In this document: positions 59,430 to 64,000 of the stretch, piece by piece | Position numbering within the stretch: position 1 is the stretch's first letter | Layout: each line of letters opens with the position of its first letter | Origin: Haloglomus irregulare | GTDB taxonomy: Archaea > Halobacteriota > Halobacteria > Halobacteriales > Haloarculaceae | DNA length: 64,000 nucleotides | Assembly: GCF_007421925.1 (NCBI RefSeq) | Contig: NZ_QMDX01000012.1 | Location: 42,910 to 106,909 of the forward strand | Direction: 5' to 3' | Made by a program: the position numbers and the translations under genes | Notes under the pieces: generated by a model | Databases searched by the model: none | What the model was told of the DNA's origin: nothing | Seen by the model: only the letters and a program-made list of their open reading frames with translations

Positions 59430-60386
59430 TCAGAGCGCCTCGTCGAGGCCGTACACGCCGCGGTCGAGCAACTCACGCGTGGCCCGGCGGACGGCGTCGT
59501 CGCTGGAGCCGCCGGCCGCCCAGCCGAGGCCGGCGAGCTTCTCGACGGAGAGGCGCATCCGGGGGACGTCGCCGGTCCAGCCGCGGTCGCCGCCGGTGAA
59601 CTCGTACGCGGGGTCAAGCCCCATCTCGTCGGCCACGATGTCGGCGACGGTCCGGACGGCGGTGGTGGTCCGGGTGCCCAGGTTGTAGGTGTTGACCGGA
59701 CGGTCGGCGCGTCCGACGACGTGGCACATCGCGTCGACGCAGTCGGTGACGTGGAGGTAGGACTTCTCCTGACGGCCGTCACCGAGGATCTCCAGCCGGG
59801 TGGGGTCCTCGCGGAGCTTGCCGATGAAGTCCGGGATCACGGCGCCCAGCTGGAGCCGCGGGCCGACGATGTTGGCGAAGCGGAACGACCAGACCCGGAA
59901 GTCGTGGCTGTGGGCGTAGACCGAGAGCAGCGACTCCTCGGCCAGCTTGGCGGCGCCGTAGACGCTGATGGGTTCGAGCGGGGCGTAGTCCTCGGGGGTG
60001 GGCCGGGGGGCCTCGCCGTACACCGTCGAGGAGGAGGTGAAGGCGACGTTCCGGACGTCGACGGCGTCCATGCGCTCGACGACGCGGCGGGTCAGCTCCG
60101 TGTTGGCCCGGAACTGCGCGGTGTCGTCCGCGGCGGCGTCCTTGTCGGCCGCGAGATGGAAGACGATGTCACGGTCCGGAGTGATGCCCTCGGCGAGCGT
60201 GTCGGGGTCGGTCAGGTCACCCTCGACCACGGCCGCGTCGTCAGGTATCCAGTCGGGCGAGGCGTTGGAGAACCGGTCGACGACCCGCACGTCCGCGTCG
60301 AACTCGCCGAGGAGGTGCTCGGCCAGGTGCGAGCCGACGAAGCCCGCACCGCCCGTGATGCAGACGCGTGCGTTCCGGAGGTCCAT
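59430..60386 (-). CDS. NAD-dependent sugar nucleotide epimerase/dehydratase (SDR)
   Basis: A 318-residue extended SDR. The NAD motif is VCITGGAGFVGSHLAEHLLG (about 8-27). The catalytic set is Ser/Thr in FTSSSTVYGEAPRP (about 118-131) with Tyr and Lys in ISVYGAAKLAEESLL (YxxxK). The FRFANIVGPRLQ and DGRQEKSYLHVTDCVDAM segments match UDP-glucose 4-epimerase-like proteins. It likely makes a UDP- or dTDP-sugar, possibly with the nucleotidyltransferase at 18789. The start at 60386 is the first family-like ATG. Confidence 0.9.
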   Translation of the reverse strand: MDLRNARVCITGGAGFVGSHLAEHLLGEFDADVRVVDRFSNASPDWIPDDAAVVEGDLTDPDTLAEGITPDRDIVFHLAADKDAAADDTAQFRANTELTRRVVERMDAVDVRNVAFTSSSTVYGEAPRPTPEDYAPLEPISVYGAAKLAEESLLSVYAHSHDFRVWSFRFANIVGPRLQLGAVIPDFIGKLREDPTRLEILGDGRQEKSYLHVTDCVDAMCHVVGRADRPVNTYNLGTRTTTAVRTVADIVADEMGLDPAYEFTGGDRGWTGDVPRMRLSVEKLAGLGWAAGGSSDDAVRRATRELLDRGVYGLDEAL

Positions 60387-60458
60387 TATCGGCCCGTGGC
60401 CGCTGCGGGGCAAGTGGTTTCCGGTCGTGGCGTCGTCCGCGGGAGCCTCGCGGGCGGG

Positions 60459-60608
60459 TCAGCCATCGGGGAAGAACGGGGCGGGGTCCTCGTGGGTGAA
60501 CGTGACGACGGGGCCGTCGCCCAGCCCGCGAACCTGGGTGTGGAGCCGGTCGTACTCGCGGAGGTCGGTGAACTCGGCGAGGTCGTAGTACGTGGGTACG
60601 AGCACCAC
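60459..60608 (-). CDS. Small ORF or gene remnant, no ATG
   Basis: A minus-strand frame is open from 60686 down to a TGA at 60459-60461. Residues such as VVLVPTYYDLAEFTDLREYD and VVTFTHEDPAPFFPDG are well-composed for a halophilic protein. The only starts are GTG codons at 60608 and 60605, giving 48-49 residues. It may be the tail of a lost gene or a real small protein. It is 72 bases upstream of the epimerase gene, same direction. I recognise no family. Confidence 0.35.
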   Translation of the reverse strand: MVLVPTYYDLAEFTDLREYDRLHTQVRGLGDGPVVTFTHEDPAPFFPDG

Positions 60609-60738
60609 GGCGTCGTCGACGCCGGCCCTCGTCGGAAGCGAGTCGCTGGGCGGCGTCTCGACCGGACGAACGTCTGTGCTCCCCGTTCACGGCACCGTAG
60701 CTTTTGTTCCGGGCTACATACGTGAATATATGCCATCG

Positions 60739-62127
60739 ATGAGTGAGACGGACCGGCGGGTGTCGCGGCGACGGACGCTGGCGGCGCTGGGGGGTGGGGC
60801 GCTGGTCGGCCTGGCGGGCTGTTCGGGGGTGACCGAGCAGTCCTTCGAGGCCACGCCGGTCGTCCTACCCGAGGGTCCCCGCGAGGAGCTGGTGCTGGCC
60901 GAGACCGCCAGCGAGTCCGAGACCATCGAACGGGAGGGCCCGAGCGGCAACGTGGAGGTGTCGATCACCAGCCACGCCGCGGTCTACCAGCGCGGGCCGG
61001 CCCGCGAGACGCCCACGCTGGTGGAACGGTTCGCCAGCAGTGTCAACGAGACCCCCGGGTCGGGGTCGGCCATCAACGCGCTGGCGAGCGAGGTCGGCAT
61101 CGACGAGGCGGAGCTGTCGTTCATCAAAGGGGGAGTGCAGGTCGCCGGCGACCGGTTCAGCCTGCTCATCCCGGAGGGGGTCCGCGGCGGTGACGGGATC
61201 ACCCCCCAACAGCTGCTGGGGCTGGTGCCCGGCGCGGCCGTCGGGGGCGATACGGTGACCTACGACGGCGACGGTCCCGGGGCGGTCGTCTCCGGCGAGA
61301 CGTTCTTCCCGAGTTGTTGTTACTCCCCGAGTGATGACTACTTCCCGACCCGTACCTACTTCCGGGGTGACGCTTACTCCCCGGACTCCCCCGACGGCTT
61401 CCGGGTGTTCGTGCCGAACAGCCGGACGTCGCCCGACCGACGTGGACCGCTCAGGATGCCGGACGAGGCCCAGCCTGTCGAATCCGGCGAGACCGTCGAG
61501 ACGGCGAACACGGTGTTCGTCTTCGCGGGGGACGTGATCGTCACCGCGGGGGACGTCATCGATGTCCCCGCCGAGCGAGCGTTCGACGCGGGCGTCCCGG
61601 TTCCGCTCGCGGGCCAGCCGTTCGGGGTGGGGGTGCTGGCGACGCCGAACGCGGAGGTCGCCGGGCAGTCGGCCAACCCGCTGGTTGAGATGGAGACGAC
61701 GGAGCTCCTCCAGCAGGACGCCACCAGGCGGGTGCTGGCCGAGACCGGTCTCACCGACGGGGACACGGTGGAGTGGCTCGGGGGGCCACAGGCGGTCGTC
61801 CTCGGCGAGGGCGGTCCCCCGGAGACGACCCTGCTGGGCAGCGACACCGAGGTCGGGTCGTTCGGCGGCGTCGTCAGCGGCGTTGACGGCCCGTGGGCGG
61901 TGGTGCTCGGCGTGGCCCGGGTCACCGACGACGACCACGTGATCGCGGTGAGCGGCGTCACCCGGCCGATCTCGACGCCGGACCGGGCGATGGAGACGTT
62001 CTCCGAGGCCGCGGCGTCCGACGGGTCCCCGCTGTTCGCGCTCACGCCCGGCGTCGGTCCGGTGTTCCCGTTCGGCCCGTTCCGGATGTTCGTCCCCGAG
62101 GTGATGGGGAGTCTGGAGCGCCAGTGA
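60739..62127 (+). CDS. Tat-exported DUF6517-like lipoprotein
   Basis: A 462-residue surface protein. The signal has the twin arginine in SRRRTLAALGGG and a lipobox-type cysteine in GLAGC (about 24-28). The mature part resembles the DUF6517 family of haloarchaea (name recalled): repeated IERE-NVEVSITSHAAVYQ strands and the VGVLATPNAEVAGQSANPLVEMETTELL segment (about 308-335). A pair of adjacent cysteines (SCCY) lies at about 195. The start could also be the ATG at 60730. Function unknown. Confidence 0.78.
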   Translation: MSETDRRVSRRRTLAALGGGALVGLAGCSGVTEQSFEATPVVLPEGPREELVLAETASESETIEREGPSGNVEVSITSHAAVYQRGPARETPTLVERFASSVNETPGSGSAINALASEVGIDEAELSFIKGGVQVAGDRFSLLIPEGVRGGDGITPQQLLGLVPGAAVGGDTVTYDGDGPGAVVSGETFFPSCCYSPSDDYFPTRTYFRGDAYSPDSPDGFRVFVPNSRTSPDRRGPLRMPDEAQPVESGETVETANTVFVFAGDVIVTAGDVIDVPAERAFDAGVPVPLAGQPFGVGVLATPNAEVAGQSANPLVEMETTELLQQDATRRVLAETGLTDGDTVEWLGGPQAVVLGEGGPPETTLLGSDTEVGSFGGVVSGVDGPWAVVLGVARVTDDDHVIAVSGVTRPISTPDRAMETFSEAAASDGSPLFALTPGVGPVFPFGPFRMFVPEVMGSLERQ

Positions 62128-62366
62128 GGGCGGGCCGGTCCGTCGTGTGGATGTGACGGTTCGTCACGGACCGCCCCCGGGTCACACGACCGGGGCGTGG
62201 TCCGGGGCCCGGCCCCGACCAGGCGCGATGCGACGATGGAGGCGGTCGCGTACGGATTCGGCCGGAGGTCGTAGCCGACTGCGGCCGTGTCGAGCCGTTC
62301 GGGACCCCGTTCCGGAGGCGTGTGGATCGTGACGGCGACGGCGTTCCGATGCGGGTCCCCCCCGCG

Positions 62367-63896
62367 TCAGTCCTCCTCGGTCGTGATATCCGCGGAGAGT
62401 CCCTGTGCCATCTCGATATCGGTGGCGTTGTTGACCGTGAAGGCGGTCCGTTCGGTGACGGCCTCGATGACCTCCCGGGCGGAGGGGTAGCCGTTGCCGG
62501 ACTTCTTGACGCCGCCGAAGGGGAGCTGGACCTCCGCGCCGATACACGGGAGGTTGGCGTAGGCCAGCCCGACCTCCGCGTGGTCGCGGTAGTGGTTGAT
62601 CTCGCGGTAGTCCTCGCTGATGATGGCGCCCGCGAGCCCGTAGTCCGAGTCGTTCTGGATGGCGACCGCCTCCTCGATGGGCCCGTCGTACTCGACGAGC
62701 GCGACGTGCGGGCCGAACACCTCCTCCCGGAGGACCCGCTTGGGCTCCTCGGGGTCGTGGTCGATCTCGTAGACGAACGGGCCGACCCAGTGGCCGGCCT
62801 CGGCACCGTCGGGGATCTCGTCGGCGCCCAGCGCCTCGCGGTCGACGAGCACGGTGGCGCCCTCCTCGCGGGCGAGGTCGTTGTAGCGGCCGAACTTCTC
62901 GACCTGGCTCTCGTCGACCAGCGGGCCCATGAACGTCCCCTCGTCCAGCGGGTCGCCGACGGCGACCGATTCGGCCAGGTCGACGAAGCGGCGTCTGAAC
63001 TCGTCGTAGACGTCAGTATGGACGATGAGCCGCTCGGCGGAGACACAGCGCTGGCCGGTCGTCTTGAACGAACTCATCACCGCCGAGTGGACCGCGATGT
63101 CCATGTCCGCTTCGTCCGTGATGACGATGGCGTTCTTCCCGCCCATCTCGCAGGCCGCCAGCTTGCCGGGCTCGCCGCCGACACGGGAGGCGATCTCGTG
63201 GCCGACGGCGGCAGAGCCGGTGAACAGGACCGTGTCGACGCGGGGGTCGTCGACGATGGCGCCGCCGGCGTCGCCGAACCCCTGGACCATGTTGAACACG
63301 CCATCCGGGACGCCGGCGTCCGCAAGCAGCTCCGCGACGACCTCGCCACACCAGGGCGTCTGCTCGGCGGGCTTCCAGACGACGGTGTTGCCCTCGACGA
63401 GCGCGACCGCCATGTGCCAGAACGGGATGGCGACCGGGAAGTTCCACGGCGTGATGCAGCCGACGACGCCGCGGGGCTTGCGCCGCATGAACGAGTCCTT
63501 GCTCGCGATCTCGCTCGGGACGACCTCCCCGTGCGGGTGGCGGGCGTTGCCGGCGGCCCACTCCACCATGTGCGCGGCCTCGACCACGTCAGCCCGGCCC
63601 TCGGAGATCTCCTTGCCGCACTCCCGGGTGACGATCTCCCCGAGTTCGTCCGTGCGGTCCCGGAGTTCGTGGTAGACGTCCCAGAGTACCTCCGCGCGGT
63701 CGATGTGGGATCGCTCGCGCCACGAGTCGAACGCCCCGTCGGCGGCCGCGAGCGCGCGGTCCACGCCGGCGTCGGTACCGCTGGGGTACTCCCCGAGCGA
63801 CTCGCCCGTGGCCGGGTCGATGCTCTCGAAGGTCTCGTCGCTCGCGCCGGCGACCCACTCGCCGTCGATGTAGTGACCGGAACTGTCCCCGTGCAT
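62367..63896 (-). CDS. Aldehyde dehydrogenase family protein
   Basis: A 509-residue NAD(P)-dependent aldehyde dehydrogenase. The NAD-binding part has TPWNFPVAIPFWHMAVAL and VLFTGSAAVG (about 165-180, 225-235). The catalytic glutamate is in ACEMGGKN (about 254-261) and the cysteine in TTGQRCVSAERL (about 285-296). The C-terminal EVFGPHVALVEYDG is conserved. Domain order and length are normal. Substrate class is not set. The ATG at 63896 replaces a TTG in-frame three codons earlier. Confidence 0.92.
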   Translation of the reverse strand: MHGDSSGHYIDGEWVAGASDETFESIDPATGESLGEYPSGTDAGVDRALAAADGAFDSWRERSHIDRAEVLWDVYHELRDRTDELGEIVTRECGKEISEGRADVVEAAHMVEWAAGNARHPHGEVVPSEIASKDSFMRRKPRGVVGCITPWNFPVAIPFWHMAVALVEGNTVVWKPAEQTPWCGEVVAELLADAGVPDGVFNMVQGFGDAGGAIVDDPRVDTVLFTGSAAVGHEIASRVGGEPGKLAACEMGGKNAIVITDEADMDIAVHSAVMSSFKTTGQRCVSAERLIVHTDVYDEFRRRFVDLAESVAVGDPLDEGTFMGPLVDESQVEKFGRYNDLAREEGATVLVDREALGADEIPDGAEAGHWVGPFVYEIDHDPEEPKRVLREEVFGPHVALVEYDGPIEEAVAIQNDSDYGLAGAIISEDYREINHYRDHAEVGLAYANLPCIGAEVQLPFGGVKKSGNGYPSAREVIEAVTERTAFTVNNATDIEMAQGLSADITTEED

Positions 63897-64000
63897 ATCC
63901 GGCAATATCTGCCCCCGGTTGATAAAGCTGCGCCCGGGATGAGTCGGCGGTGTTAACTTAGAGAATGAGGCGTTCGAGTTCGAAGTGCTTATGAACGAAT
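63897..64000. other. Window end, upstream region of the aldehyde dehydrogenase
   Basis: These 104 bases hold the promoter region of the aldehyde dehydrogenase (minus strand) and possibly the start of a gene outside the window. An AT-rich stretch is seen around 63950-63966. No gene can be called. Confidence 0.4.

Overview
The window is chromosomal DNA from an extremely halophilic archaeon (class Halobacteria). The signs are a very high G+C content, strongly acidic predicted proteins, archaeal information-processing genes (CDC48-type ATPase, Lhr-type helicase, aIF1A, Rio1, aRF1, tRNA-Leu), ether-lipid enzymes (geranylgeranyl reductase family), Tat and lipobox export signals, TATA boxes about 27 bases before near-leaderless starts, and many small families known only from haloarchaea. 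The genus cannot be fixed from sequence alone. I see no rRNA, CRISPR array, insertion sequence or prophage, so most of this is core or lightly accessory chromosome.

Layout. 0.3-9.3 kb: CDC48 AAA ATPase, methyltransferase, Lhr helicase, hotdog thioesterase, TIM-barrel isomerase, a DUF5806-like protein and the remnant of an alpha/beta hydrolase. 9.3-24.6 kb: CBS/DUF21 membrane protein, a glutaredoxin / Cys-less redoxin / Sua5 operon, a stand-alone Cas4-like protein, YkgJ cysteine-cluster protein, SUOX-like molybdoenzyme, small regulators, S49 peptidase, DUF373, Dph6-like PP-loop protein, sugar nucleotidyltransferase, Rieske protein, class IV aminotransferase, a MoaD-fusion protein and a glycosyltransferase. 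24.7-27.0 kb: the phototaxis pair htrI-sopI, in which sopI is interrupted by an amber codon. 27-32.4 kb: amidohydrolase-like protein, HTH, MBL hydrolase, LysE exporter, membrane-anchored metalloprotease, then an intact tRNA-Leu(CAA) beside a broken duplicate. 32.4-43.1 kb: small conserved proteins, an FAD disulfide reductase, a 36-residue zinc finger, a zinc alcohol dehydrogenase, the overlapping aIF1A-Rio1-GNAT operon, a dehalogenase-type hydrolase and DUF460. 43.2-52.6 kb: a DUF2178-XRE operon with its own palindrome array, halolysin-like subtilase, RNase Z, a tandem DUF4382 lipoprotein, a TrxR-like enzyme, monothiol glutaredoxin, a CysH-like PP-loop protein behind six 18-bp repeats, and a PPOX gene broken by an opal codon. 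52.7-64 kb: membrane proteins, aldo/keto reductase, release factor aRF1, MinD-like ATPase, geranylgeranyl reductase, HTH, epimerase, a DUF6517-like lipoprotein and aldehyde dehydrogenase.

The most striking point is that two otherwise intact genes, sensory rhodopsin I and a PPOX flavoprotein, each carry one stop codon exactly where a tryptophan codon is expected (TGG to TAG, TGG to TGA). The same window encodes a canonical aRF1 with the NIKS, YxCxxxF and GGQ motifs. Nonsense decay or base-call error is therefore favoured over recoding. Other points of interest are a MoaD-like protein ending in a second Gly-Gly after an added domain, the tRNA-Leu copy split by a 94-bp insertion, the paired palindromes before DUF2178-XRE, the 18-bp repeats before the CysH-like gene, and a redoxin-fold protein with no cysteine.
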